A DNA stretch of 26,967 nucleotides from Candidatus Peribacter sp. UBA6535 (GCA_002436205.1 DJKT01000023.1:1-26967); one strand, 5' to 3'; positions 15,685 through 22,445 are shown, counted from the stretch's first letter. Made by a program: numbers and translations. The notes: generated from the letters alone by a model not told the origin.

Positions 15685-16464
15685 TCAGATCCCTGCTCTT
15701 ATCTCTGCAACATCGTGTGTCCTAATGTATCGGGCACCATTGCTTACTGCATCTGCTGATGCTTTGATGGTCGCAGGAAGCCTTTCTGACGGAGGCAGGT
15801 TCTCAGGACCTGCCAAAAAAGATTTTCTGGATGGACTGATGAACACTGGAGCGATTGGTGTAAGTTCTGATAGCCGATCGATGATTTCAAAAGAGTATTC
15901 AGGTTTTGCAGAAACAAAATGTCCCATACCAGGGTCAATGATTATGTGCGATTGATGAATACCTGCAGCCTTTGCCTCATTGATCCTTTCCGATAGAAAG
16001 ATATTGATGGTTTCTATCACATCATCATATTCGCGTTCTTCGATCGTTGTCCTTGCGGTAGGATCTTTGGAATACATCAACACGTAATCTACGTTTGATT
16101 CTGCAACAACCGAAAACATCTTGGGGTCGCCTCTTCCAGCAGTGACATCATTAATCATGATGGCTCCTGCTTTGATTGCCTTCGATGCAACCTCCGATTT
16201 ATACGTATCTATAGAAAGTTTTTGATCAGGGTACGTAGATTTGATTGCTTCAATGATTTCGATTGTTCGATTGATTTCTTCTTGTGGTGAGATGTCACTT
16301 GATCCAGGTCCCGTAGACTCTCCTCCAATTTCGATGATGTCGGCACCTTGCTGAATCATCTCCCCTGCTCTTTTGACGGCAGATTCAAGATGATCAAACT
16401 TCCCGCCATCGTAGTATGAATCGGGAGTGACATTAAGGACGCCAACGATAGTAATTGTACTCAT
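15685..16464 (-). CDS. folP: Dihydropteroate synthase homologue
   Basis: Dihydropteroate synthase joins p-aminobenzoate to the pterin diphosphate in folate synthesis. The 259-residue TIM-barrel product has GVLNVTPDSYYDGG, GGESTGPGS, LSIDTYKSEV, INDVT, IDPGMGHF, SRKSFL and RTHDV in the right order. Two deviations stand out: the loop-2 motif is STGPG instead of STRPG, and the usual LMHMQG segment is LMYSKDPTAR. It may be a divergent subfamily with a different substrate; no other folate gene is nearby. It starts at ATG 16464, with TATGAT at 16477-16472, and stops with TGA. The ACT-domain gene lies 33 bases upstream on the same strand. Confidence 0.85.
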   Translation of the reverse strand: MSTITIVGVLNVTPDSYYDGGKFDHLESAVKRAGEMIQQGADIIEIGGESTGPGSSDISPQEEINRTIEIIEAIKSTYPDQKLSIDTYKSEVASKAIKAGAIMINDVTAGRGDPKMFSVVAESNVDYVLMYSKDPTARTTIEEREYDDVIETINIFLSERINEAKAAGIHQSHIIIDPGMGHFVSAKPEYSFEIIDRLSELTPIAPVFISPSRKSFLAGPENLPPSERLPATIKASADAVSNGARYIRTHDVAEIRAGI

Positions 16465-16497
16465 GTCTTAAATCATACAGTTGCCACCAACCCTCAT

Positions 16498-16884
16498 CTA
16501 CCCCTGCTTTACCTCTTCAACATCAACTCCTAATTCTGCCAAAGAGCCAGTAATCTCGGGTATAGACAATTCATTGGCATTCTGCACACCGAAGTCAAAC
16601 ATCATTCCTCCTGTATTCTTATCTGGAAGTGAATCTAGTGCATTGAAGTTGAGCCCATGTTTCATAAAGAGAATCCGTAAGATATCGAGGAGTAATCCTG
16701 GTTCATCTTGATCGGCATGGAGCCGAAAGGAAAGCTTCCTTAGATTTCCGAAACGAATGAGTATTATGTTCGTCTTCTCTAGCATTTCAGCACGGATTGC
16801 TCCATCAGAGTCGATTTCCTCCATGATTCCAGCAACGTACTGATCGAGTGTGCTATTTTCTACTGCTTTGATTATATCATCCAT
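16498..16884 (-). CDS. ACT-domain protein
   Basis: The 128-residue product has a short helical N-terminus and, from about residue 50, an ACT-like ligand-binding domain: LSFRLHADQDEPGLLLDILR, KHGLNFNALDSLP, then a strand and helix ending ELGVDVEEV. The DEPGLLLDIL and GLN..ALDS pattern resembles the ACT domain of prephenate dehydratase. There is no catalytic domain, so it is probably a small regulatory protein. It lies 33 bases upstream of folP in the same direction and divergent from the mutase gene; co-transcription with folP is likely. The exact ligand cannot be told. Confidence 0.7.
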   Translation of the reverse strand: MDDIIKAVENSTLDQYVAGIMEEIDSDGAIRAEMLEKTNIILIRFGNLRKLSFRLHADQDEPGLLLDILRILFMKHGLNFNALDSLPDKNTGGMMFDFGVQNANELSIPEITGSLAELGVDVEEVKQG

Positions 16885-16921
16885 ATGTAAACAAAAAAGT
16901 GCATCTCAAAAGGAAAAACAG

Positions 16922-16927
16922 TAAAAT
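16922..16927 (+). promoter_or_regulatory. -10 box of the phosphomannomutase gene
   Basis: TAAAAT lies at -14 to -9 from the ATG at 16936, the same spacing as at 13788. A start site 6-7 bases further on would fall at or one to two bases before the ATG, giving a leaderless or nearly leaderless mRNA. There is no Shine-Dalgarno sequence (upstream bases TCATAGCG). Confidence 0.55.
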
Positions 16928-16935
16928 TCATAGCG

Positions 16936-18318
16936 ATGCCACATCTTGATCCGCATATTTTTCGTGCCTACGATATTCGAGGAAAAGTCGACTCCCAAAT
17001 CACGGAGGAGGCCTGTTTATGGATAGGCAAAGCATTTGGCTCTACAGTGCGAGATTTGTACGCGTCAGATCATCCGGTTATTGCCGTTGGACGCGATGCG
17101 AGGACGCACGGACCAAAATTTGAACAGGCTGTAATTGAAGGGCTCGTTTCTGCGGGGTGTCATGTTTTAAAAATTGGACAGACGCCAAGTCCGGTAAATT
17201 TCTTTACGGTCTGTGATAGAAAAATTGATGGAAGTGTACAACTCACTGCCAGTCATAATCCAAAAGAAGACAATGGACTCAAGTTGCAGGTACGTGATGC
17301 TCACGCATACAGCGGAGATGACTTGCAGAAGTTGTACAAAAAAATTATGCAGGAAGATGTGCTAACTGGAGAGGGATCCACCGAAGAGACTGATGCCATC
17401 ACTGCGTATGTGAATACGATGAAAACATTGTTTGATGGATGTGGTGAAGATCTGAAAGTTGTGATTGATTCCGGTAACGGTGTTGCAGGTCCTGTGTACC
17501 AAGAGGCAATCTCCAATACCGGTGCCGGGGTGACAGGCCTCTTTATAGAGCCTGACGGAACGTTTCCAAATCATCCAGCAGATCCTAGTAAATATGAAAC
17601 CTTGAAAGATCTTCAATCAAAGGTAAAAGAAGTAGGTGCTGACATTGGGTTTGCGTTTGATGGTGATGGGGATCGACTTGGCGTAATAGATGAGAATGGA
17701 GACATTCGCACAGCAGATGAAATACTCCTTCTGCTTGCTAAGGATCATCTTTCCAGAAAACCCGGAATGCCCGTGGTATTTACGGTAAGTAATTCCGGAG
17801 CATTGGATTCAGAAATCGCAGCATGGGGCGGAAAACCCATTATGACTGTCGTGGGTCACTCCTTTGTCGAGCATGCAATGCAAGAACACAACGCTCTCCT
17901 TGGAGGAGAACAATCTGGACACTTCTTTTGTGGTGAGGATTACTTTGTCTTTGATGATGCACTTGTTGCGGCACTCAGAATTCTCAAGATTGTAAAAGAG
18001 AGTGGCACCCCCCTCTCTGTACTTTGCAGCGAATTCCCAAAAGTCTACCAAGCCCCCGAACGCAGACCCAACTGTCCGGACGAAAAGAAAACGGAGATTA
18101 TCAAAAAAGTTACAGAACACTTCAAAACCAGTTATCCGGTAAATGATGCTGATGGCGTACGCGTCGACTTTGGTGAGGGGGCATGGGCTGGTATTCGTCA
18201 GAGTAATACCTCTCCGAAACTGTCTATTTGCATCGAGGCTAGGACGCCTGAAAAACTGCAAGAAGTAGAATCTGTAGTCTTGGAGCATTTAAAGTCCTAT
18301 CCAGAGGTTGACCTCTAG
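16936..18318 (+). CDS. Phosphomannomutase / phosphoglucomutase
   Basis: This enzyme interconverts hexose 1- and 6-phosphates for cell-envelope sugar synthesis. The 460-residue product has the family's four marks: N-terminal FRAYDIRGK, the phosphoserine loop TASHNPKEDNG, the metal loop FAFDGDGDRLGV, the sugar-binding loop GGEQSGHFF, and the C-terminal phosphate loop RQSNTSPKL. Length is typical (about 455-465). It is the ManB/AlgC-type bifunctional class, although specificity cannot be read with certainty. It is transcribed alone, divergent from the ACT gene. Confidence 0.95.
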   Translation: MPHLDPHIFRAYDIRGKVDSQITEEACLWIGKAFGSTVRDLYASDHPVIAVGRDARTHGPKFEQAVIEGLVSAGCHVLKIGQTPSPVNFFTVCDRKIDGSVQLTASHNPKEDNGLKLQVRDAHAYSGDDLQKLYKKIMQEDVLTGEGSTEETDAITAYVNTMKTLFDGCGEDLKVVIDSGNGVAGPVYQEAISNTGAGVTGLFIEPDGTFPNHPADPSKYETLKDLQSKVKEVGADIGFAFDGDGDRLGVIDENGDIRTADEILLLLAKDHLSRKPGMPVVFTVSNSGALDSEIAAWGGKPIMTVVGHSFVEHAMQEHNALLGGEQSGHFFCGEDYFVFDDALVAALRILKIVKESGTPLSVLCSEFPKVYQAPERRPNCPDEKKTEIIKKVTEHFKTSYPVNDADGVRVDFGEGAWAGIRQSNTSPKLSICIEARTPEKLQEVESVVLEHLKSYPEVDL

Positions 18319-18338
18319 AGTGCAAAATTTTGCATCTC
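18303..18338. terminator. Hairpins at the end of the mutase gene
   Basis: Two small hairpins overlap or follow the stop codon: AGAGG-TTGA-CCTCT (18303-18316), and a near-palindrome at 18318-18338 around TGCAAAATTTTGCA with GAG/CTC flanks. No T-run follows, so terminator activity is uncertain. Confidence 0.4.
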
Positions 18339-18379
18339 AGGCCCTTTATACAGAAGAAAAATCCTGTAGAATATAAGGG

Positions 18380-18544
18380 ATGTGGCCATTTAATTGTCGC
18401 CGACGACAGACGAAAAGCTGCAAGCTGGTAAAACGGCTTGTAACAGGTCTTATTATTGGTGGAGCGATTGGTTCTGTCGTTGGAAAGAAGCTTATTGAAA
18501 AGCATGACGAGGAGATTGAGGATGATGGAAACTCGACAGATTAA
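18380..18544 (+). CDS. Small membrane protein, YtxH-like
   Basis: This 54-residue frame begins MWPFNCRRRQTKSCKLVK, followed by a glycine-rich membrane helix (LVTGLIIGGAIGSVVGKKLI) and an acidic tail (EKHDEEIEDDG). The glycine-zipper helix followed by a KK pair recalls YtxH-like proteins. A TAGAAT box (18367-18372) lies 7 bases before the ATG, the same leaderless-type spacing as neighbouring genes, which supports it as a real gene. It is compact, with a basic head, one helix and an acidic tail. Function unknown. Confidence 0.6.
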   Translation: MWPFNCRRRQTKSCKLVKRLVTGLIIGGAIGSVVGKKLIEKHDEEIEDDGNSTD

Positions 18545-18703
18545 TAGTGGTTCGTACAAAATACAATTGAGTTCGGGTGCTCTTACTTTTTGTTTTTGTG
18601 AAAAGAAATACTGGCAATTGGCTTGTTTCATTTCCTTGTAGAGTGTCGTTTTTTTTCTGGATGGAGATACTGCATACAGATCATTTCTTCCCCCACAAAT
18701 TCC

Positions 18704-18883
18704 ATGCCAACAACACTCAACGCTCCTCCAGAAGTAGCAGAAGTAGTCGTACCTCCTTCGCTCGAAACAGGGGAAGTGGTAAAGGTATCACGATTTGAAA
18801 TGCTAAAAAGCATGTATCCTGATACAGACCTCTGGCGTCAAAATTTTTATGATGAAAACGGCTTGGCTCATGAAATAGGCTAA
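18704..18883 (+). CDS. Small hypothetical protein
   Basis: A 59-residue frame (MPTTLNAPPEVAEVVVPPS... ending NFYDENGLAHEIG). It has a Pro/Val-rich first half and a helical acidic second half (FEMLKSMYPDTDLWRQNFYD). There is no membrane segment and no family I recognise. Its stop codon overlaps that of the convergent asparaginase homologue by four bases (18880-18883). The 159 bases between it and the preceding small gene show no clear promoter or RNA structure. The gene is plausible but not proven; a longer frame from 18623 adds residues with no obvious start signal. Confidence 0.45.
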   Translation: MPTTLNAPPEVAEVVVPPSLETGEVVKVSRFEMLKSMYPDTDLWRQNFYDENGLAHEIG

Positions 18884-19872
18884 TCATCCAACTCCCCTAC
18901 CAAATTCCGCTCCATAAGATCTCGAATGCGACGCGGAGTTTTGGCTTGAGTAAGCGCCCACATCAATTTAACCATTGCACATTCAAAACTCATATCTTTT
19001 CCGGAGATAATACCCAGTTGCTCCAACGTGAGCTGCTTTCTGTACTTATGTAGATCTACCTTTCCGCGCAATGCCTGAGAGGTAATGACAATAGGAATTT
19101 CCTGCTCTGTTACTTTTTGTAGCCATGGAAACAGCTCTCGCGACAGCATCCCAGGTCCATACGTTCTAAGCACTATTCCATGTGGCCTGGATTCTAGTAC
19201 AGCATCCAAGAAGCCTTGTGGCATACCGGGATGTACCGTAAGCAGTACAACATTTTCATCAAACATTGGCTTGCATTCGAGTGTCCTCTTTCTGCGCACA
19301 ATTCTGTGAGGAGCAAGTGTGATCTCTCTACTAAAATCAACCAAAGGCTGACAATTGGGGCTTTCAAACGTTTCCATAAAAGAAGCTTCCACCTTCTTTG
19401 TCCGAGCACCTCTCAGTACATGAGGTCCCAAGGCTACGCAGACTTCTGCAAGGTCCAACTGCGCTGTTCGAATAGCAAATACCAGATTCATTCTCCCATC
19501 TCCTGCAATATCATTAATAGGCATTAGAGCCCCCGTAAGCACAACCGGCTTACTGAGACCCTGCAAAGCAAAGCTGAGTGCGTTAGCGGTATACGTCATG
19601 GTATTTGTTCCATGTACTACAACAAATCCATCAAACTGATCATAAAGTGATTGAATCGTCTGCGCGATTTCTATCCAGTGATCCGGAGTTATTTCTGATG
19701 ATCCGACATTGGCGATGGAAAAGAATTTGAGTGAGACCTCTTTCTGCAATTCCGGTAAAAATCGATGTACCTCAGAAAGAGACTCGAGTGGTTCTATGCG
19801 ACCCGTCTTTTGGTTCACTTTCATTCCGATGGATCCACCGACGTAGAGCAATGCTATTTTTGATCTCGCCAT
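18880..19872 (-). CDS. Type I L-asparaginase homologue with altered catalytic residues
   Basis: The 330-residue product is a full-length asparaginase / GatD-like protein: LLYVGGSIGM at the N-terminus, FVVVHGTNTMTYTANALSF, VVLTGALMPI, RTKKVEASF, and VHPGMPQGF plus GIVLRTYGPG in the C-terminal domain. In active enzymes the first loop is TGGT and the second is HGTDT. Here the nucleophile Thr is Ser14, the neighbouring Thr is Val11, and the triad Asp is Asn90; the triad Lys (K160) is present. It may be a slow or re-targeted enzyme or a non-catalytic binding protein. It lies 31 bases downstream of gmk on the same strand, with a TAAAAT box at 19884-19879. Confidence 0.88.
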   Translation of the reverse strand: MARSKIALLYVGGSIGMKVNQKTGRIEPLESLSEVHRFLPELQKEVSLKFFSIANVGSSEITPDHWIEIAQTIQSLYDQFDGFVVVHGTNTMTYTANALSFALQGLSKPVVLTGALMPINDIAGDGRMNLVFAIRTAQLDLAEVCVALGPHVLRGARTKKVEASFMETFESPNCQPLVDFSREITLAPHRIVRRKRTLECKPMFDENVVLLTVHPGMPQGFLDAVLESRPHGIVLRTYGPGMLSRELFPWLQKVTEQEIPIVITSQALRGKVDLHKYRKQLTLEQLGIISGKDMSFECAMVKLMWALTQAKTPRRIRDLMERNLVGELDD

Positions 19873-19903
19873 GCATGCATTTTACTGATATTCAAGCGTA
19901 ATG

Positions 19904-20482
19904 CTAGCCAAATATCGCCTCTTCCACTTCTTTGATGGACTCTTCGAGCTTCCCCTCACGGTTGGTTACTTGCACATCACAATCCGGTGCATGGTCGAGT
20001 TCGTTCTCCATGCTGGCAATGCGGCGATTGAGTTCTTCTTCTTCTATGGGAGCTCGATCTGTTATGTGTGATATAAGCTGGGCTTTGCTCTCGGGGAGGA
20101 TAAAGATGGACTGGAGTTCGTAGCCGGAATCCTCCTCACGAAAATATCGGTGTTTACGAATGCTATCAAACCCCTGTACATCCACTTCTCGAATTACGAT
20201 TTTCCCCTGATCGATAAAGGGAATAATTTCATCAACGAGTGTCCCGTATCGATCCTTTCCATGAACCACTGCATACTCAAGAATCTTACCCTCATCATGA
20301 AGCTCATCAAATGCCTTATCAGTGACAAAACGATAGAGGTCATCTGCCTCCCCCTCTCTCTTTTCCCTAGTTGTAGCGCTTTTTGGGAAGTGGAGATCTG
20401 GATGTTTCTCTTTGAGAGCCTGTAAGATCACGCTCTTTCCCACGCCACTGGAGCCGATGATAAGCACTAATTTACCCGCCAT
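19904..20482 (-). CDS. gmk: Guanylate kinase
   Basis: Guanylate kinase phosphorylates GMP to GDP. The 192-residue product has the P-loop GSSGVGKS (residues 10-17), the GMP-binding SATTREKREGE, the VVHGKDRYGT segment (family: H...YGT), and VIREVDVQGFDSIR (family: DVQG). The C-terminus matches the family in outline (EEELNRRIASMENEL). TATTAT at 20496-20491 lies 8 bases before the ATG, so the transcript is probably leaderless. The asparaginase homologue follows in the same direction. Confidence 0.95.
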   Translation of the reverse strand: MAGKLVLIIGSSGVGKSVILQALKEKHPDLHFPKSATTREKREGEADDLYRFVTDKAFDELHDEGKILEYAVVHGKDRYGTLVDEIIPFIDQGKIVIREVDVQGFDSIRKHRYFREEDSGYELQSIFILPESKAQLISHITDRAPIEEEELNRRIASMENELDHAPDCDVQVTNREGKLEESIKEVEEAIFG

Positions 20483-20529
20483 TTGCCCTTATAATAGCGC
20501 ATATTGAGGTTCCAATTAAGTCTATTTTA

Positions 20530-20538
20530 TGCTACAAT
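20530..20538 (+). promoter_or_regulatory. Extended -10 promoter of the structured RNA
   Basis: TGCTACAAT (20530-20538) is an extended -10 element; the -35 position (TTCCAA, 20510-20515) matches weakly. The start site would be near 20545. It points away from gmk into the 20.55-20.95 kb RNA region. Confidence 0.65.
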
Positions 20539-20544
20539 AGTTAG

Positions 20545-20950
20545 TTCGATCTTTAACAGGAATGTAAAGCAATCTTTACGCAGGGAGCAATGAGAAGTGA
20601 CGCCTTACAAGCATGGCTGATCTGGTCCCGCATGTGCGGGACTCGAAAAGCCCATGTAGGTAGGGTCCCCTTCCCGGGACGATGTTCCGGGCATCGAATC
20701 TTGTATTTGATGTTCTAGTCACTTCTCGTTCCTCTCTGTTTACGACCTATAGACCTCGGTCGAACAATACAAACACACACTGGCCTCATAGTGAGCCGTA
20801 ATCTCTATGCTCGATACCCGAAGCTTCGGGTTATAACAAACATAAAAAAGGATTTACGCACCGAATGCGTTGCCAATCAGAGAGTAGCAGAGTGGTCTAC
20901 TGCAACCTCTAGGGCGTCACCCTCTTTACGGGCTGGCGCCCTTATTTTTT
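20545..20950 (+). ncRNA. Structured ~400-nt non-coding RNA of unknown class
   Basis: No reading frame of useful length exists between gmk and the DUF389 gene. The plus strand has a promoter and ends in a hairpin with six T. In between lie many stems. GTAAAG/CTTTAC is at 20564-20579. A perfect 10-bp long-range helix joins GAGAAGTGAC (20592-20601) to GTCACTTCTC (20718-20727). Inside it are GTCCCGC-ATGT-GCGGGAC (20625-20642) and GTCCC/GGGAC (20665-20680). Further on come CGACC/GGTCG (about 20751-20770), ACCCGAA-GC-TTCGGGT (about 20816-20831) and ACGCA/TGCGT. I looked for conserved parts of RNase P RNA, tmRNA, SRP RNA and 6S RNA and did not find them. A boxA-like sequence lies near the 5' end. 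Class unknown; existence fairly likely. Confidence 0.7.
20911..20950 (+). terminator. Rho-independent terminator of the structured RNA
   Basis: AGGGCG (20911-20916) pairs with CGCCCT (20937-20942), with an inner CCC/GGG stem (20920-20922 with 20930-20932), followed by TATTTTTT. The last part overlaps the stop codon of the convergent DUF389 gene, so termination occurs right at its 3' end. Confidence 0.75.
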
Positions 20951-21628
20951 GTCTTCCACTTTTTTGATTGCCTTCTCCTCTTCTCCTCCGGCATCAATGA
21001 ACCCAAGGATCCAGAAGACCAGGAATCCCGCCATACAAATACCCACAAGGTTTGCAAGAAATAGTATTGCTGAATTATTCATAAGTACTGGTTGCCAAAG
21101 GGCAAGCCCCACTCCCACAGCACACAGTGGTGGTAGCAAAGAAACTGCAACGGCAACTCCAGCAACAGAGCTTGAGAGGTTTTCCTTTACCCAGGCAAAT
21201 GCAGCGGCGACACCACTGCAGAATGCGATGAAGATATACACTCCTGTATTAATGCGATCCGGTATCCAGTTCACCACAAGACCTGCCTCAGCAAGCACCA
21301 TTGTGAGTACTGCGGATGTTCCGATAGTCACGATAATGGAGATGATCAAAATTTTCATCGACCGTATAAATCCATTGGTATTTCCAGAGACCAGTGAGAG
21401 TGAAATCGAGAGAAGTGGAATAAGTAGTGGTGCCAAGATCATTCCTCCAATAATCACTGCAACGTTATCCAGAAGTAACCCTGGAGTGACGATGAGCGTA
21501 GCGAGTAAGAGAAGAAGATAGTATCCACTATGAAACGTCCCCTGAGAAATCAAGCGCTCAATAGCATCGACTCGCTCCTTGCGGGAGGCCTCGAGCAGAG
21601 ATGGATCTTTTTGAAAGAAGGGGAACAT
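20942..21628 (-). CDS. DUF389 family membrane protein
   Basis: The 228-residue protein has a charged N-terminus (LEASRKERVDAIERLISQG) and about six membrane helices. It contains the family marks VAVIIGGMILAPLLIPL and SVAGVAVAVSLLPPLCAVGVGLA, typical of DUF389 (TIGR00341-type) proteins, whose function is not established. Length fits the short form without large extra domains. The C-terminus is charged (GGEEEKAIKKVEDKK). It is convergent with the structured RNA and divergent from the tRNA pair. Confidence 0.92.
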   Translation of the reverse strand: MFPFFQKDPSLLEASRKERVDAIERLISQGTFHSGYYLLLLLATLIVTPGLLLDNVAVIIGGMILAPLLIPLLSISLSLVSGNTNGFIRSMKILIISIIVTIGTSAVLTMVLAEAGLVVNWIPDRINTGVYIFIAFCSGVAAAFAWVKENLSSSVAGVAVAVSLLPPLCAVGVGLALWQPVLMNNSAILFLANLVGICMAGFLVFWILGFIDAGGEEEKAIKKVEDKK

Positions 21629-21706
21629 CAGACATATCTTTACATAAAAGAGTAGCAGAAAGCTAGAAACCTGCCTTGTGCAATGTTAAGATCGTGCGGC
21701 TTTGCG

Positions 21707-21729
21707 TTTGCGCCCGTAGCTTAGTCCGG
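21707..21729 (+). repeat. Duplicated 5' fragment of tRNA-Arg
   Basis: These 23 bases (starting TTTGCGCCCGTAGC and ending in AGTCCGG) recur exactly at 21807-21829, where they open the intact tRNA-Arg. The copies are 100 bases apart. The fragment holds the acceptor 5' strand and half of the D arm but no anticodon, so it is not a tRNA gene. A hairpin GGCCTTC-ATA-GAAGGCC (21734-21750) follows at once. Confidence 0.85.
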
Positions 21730-21731
21730 CC

Positions 21732-21760
21732 TTGGCCTTCATAGAAGGCCGTAATATAAT
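21732..21760 (+). promoter_or_regulatory. Promoter of the tRNA-Arg / tRNA-Ala unit
   Basis: TTGGCC (21732-21737), a 17-base spacer and a consensus TATAAT (21755-21760) give a start near 21767, about 43 bases before the mature tRNA-Arg end. The -35 region overlaps the hairpin behind the tRNA fragment. Confidence 0.65.
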
Positions 21761-21809
21761 AGGTCGTCTGACGCTTGGTCGTAATAGTGATCCTTCAGCT
21801 GATTCATTT

Positions 21810-21887
21810 GCGCCCGTAGCTTAGTCCGGATAAAGCGTCTGGTTGCGGTCCAGGAGATCGCAGGTTCAAATCCTGCCGGGCGCACCA
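21810..21887 (+). tRNA. tRNA-Arg (anticodon GCG)
   Basis: The 78-base cloverleaf is complete with encoded CCA: acceptor GCGCCCG/CGGGCGC, D stem GCTT/AAGC, anticodon stem TCTGG/CCAGG with loop TTGCGGT, and T arm GCAGG-TTCAAAT-CCTGC. The anticodon is GCG, reading CGC. Arginine identity is supported by C35, by A20 after the GG of the D loop, and by discriminator A73. Most bacteria use an ACG (inosine) tRNA for this codon pair; here position 34 is G. Confidence 0.93.
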
Positions 21888-21895
21888 CTATATTT

Positions 21896-21972
21896 GGGGC
21901 TATAGCTCAGTTGGCTAGAGCACTTGCATGGCATGCAAGGGGTCGCGAGTTCGAGTCTCGCTAGCTCCACCA
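21896..21972 (+). tRNA. tRNA-Ala (anticodon GGC)
   Basis: The 77-base cloverleaf has encoded CCA: acceptor GGGGCTA/TAGCTCC with the G3-U70 pair that marks alanine, D stem GCTC/GAGC, anticodon stem CTTGC/GCAAG with loop ATGGCAT (GGC), and T arm GCGAG-TTCGAGT-CTCGC. It begins 8 bases after tRNA-Arg, so they form one unit, and ends 23 bases before purE. Confidence 0.96.
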
Positions 21973-21983
21973 GTCAAAAACTG

Positions 21984-21989
21984 TATAAT
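21984..21989 (+). promoter_or_regulatory. -10 box of purE
   Basis: TATAAT, preceded by TG, lies 6 bases before the ATG at 21996, in the gap after tRNA-Ala. Transcription from it would begin at or within the first bases of the start codon, so purE can be expressed from a leaderless mRNA separately from the tRNAs. Confidence 0.6.
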
Positions 21990-21995
21990 ACAGCC

Positions 21996-22445
21996 ATGAA
22001 AGTTACCTTCCTCCTCGGCTCCAAAAGCGATGAAGAATTCGCTGGCAAGATCAAAGCCATTCTTGATGAGTTTGATATTCCCTCAGAAGTCGTAGTCGCC
22101 TCTGCGCATAAAGTGCCTGAGAAGGTGGTAGAGGAGATCGAAAAGCTGAATGCGGACCCACAGCCACAAGTAGTGATAACAGTCGTTGGTATGAGCAATG
22201 GTCTCGGTGGAGTTGTTGCCGGAGGTTGTATACATCCTGTGGTGAACTGTCCTCCTGCTCAGTCGCTCGAAGAATATCAAGTTGATCTCAACTCTAGTCT
22301 ACGTATGCCATCAGAAGTTCCGGTGATGACCGTATTGCATCCAAAGAACGCAGCTCTTGCTGCTGTAAAAATTCTTGGAGAGGCAGATGCTGATCTTAAA
22401 GAAAAGGTAAAGGAGCGCATTGCAAACGTAAAAGCTAAATATTAG
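21996..22445 (+). CDS. purE: Phosphoribosylaminoimidazole carboxylase, class II PurE type
   Basis: The 149-residue product starts MKVTFLLGSKSDEEFAGK. Marks of the class II enzymes (AIR carboxylase, as in animal PAICS) are SAHK instead of SAHR, GMSNGLGGVVAGG, VVNCPPAQSLEEYQVDLNSS and RMPSEVPVMTVLHPKNAA. Class II enzymes carboxylate AIR directly with CO2 and need no PurK; class I PurE works on the PurK product. An ATG at 21924 upstream lies in tRNA-Ala and is not the start. The uracil-DNA glycosylase gene follows 3 bases downstream. Confidence 0.93.
   Translation: MKVTFLLGSKSDEEFAGKIKAILDEFDIPSEVVVASAHKVPEKVVEEIEKLNADPQPQVVITVVGMSNGLGGVVAGGCIHPVVNCPPAQSLEEYQVDLNSSLRMPSEVPVMTVLHPKNAALAAVKILGEADADLKEKVKERIANVKAKY

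Noticed and set aside
15533..15955. 140-codon plus-strand frame
   Set aside because: It spans the inverted-repeat element and the antisense of folP, with no domain or start signal.
8851..16464. UGA recoding to glycine as in Gracilibacteria/Absconditabacteria
   Set aside because: The mutY-like and folP-like genes end at TGA exactly where the protein families end, and no in-frame TGA interrupts a conserved domain.
20545..20950. RNase P RNA, tmRNA, SRP RNA or 6S RNA
   Set aside because: I did not find the RNase P core (GAGGAAAGTCC-type), a tmRNA tag frame with tRNA-like end, the SRP GGAAG helix-8 core, or a simple 6S rod; left as unknown class.
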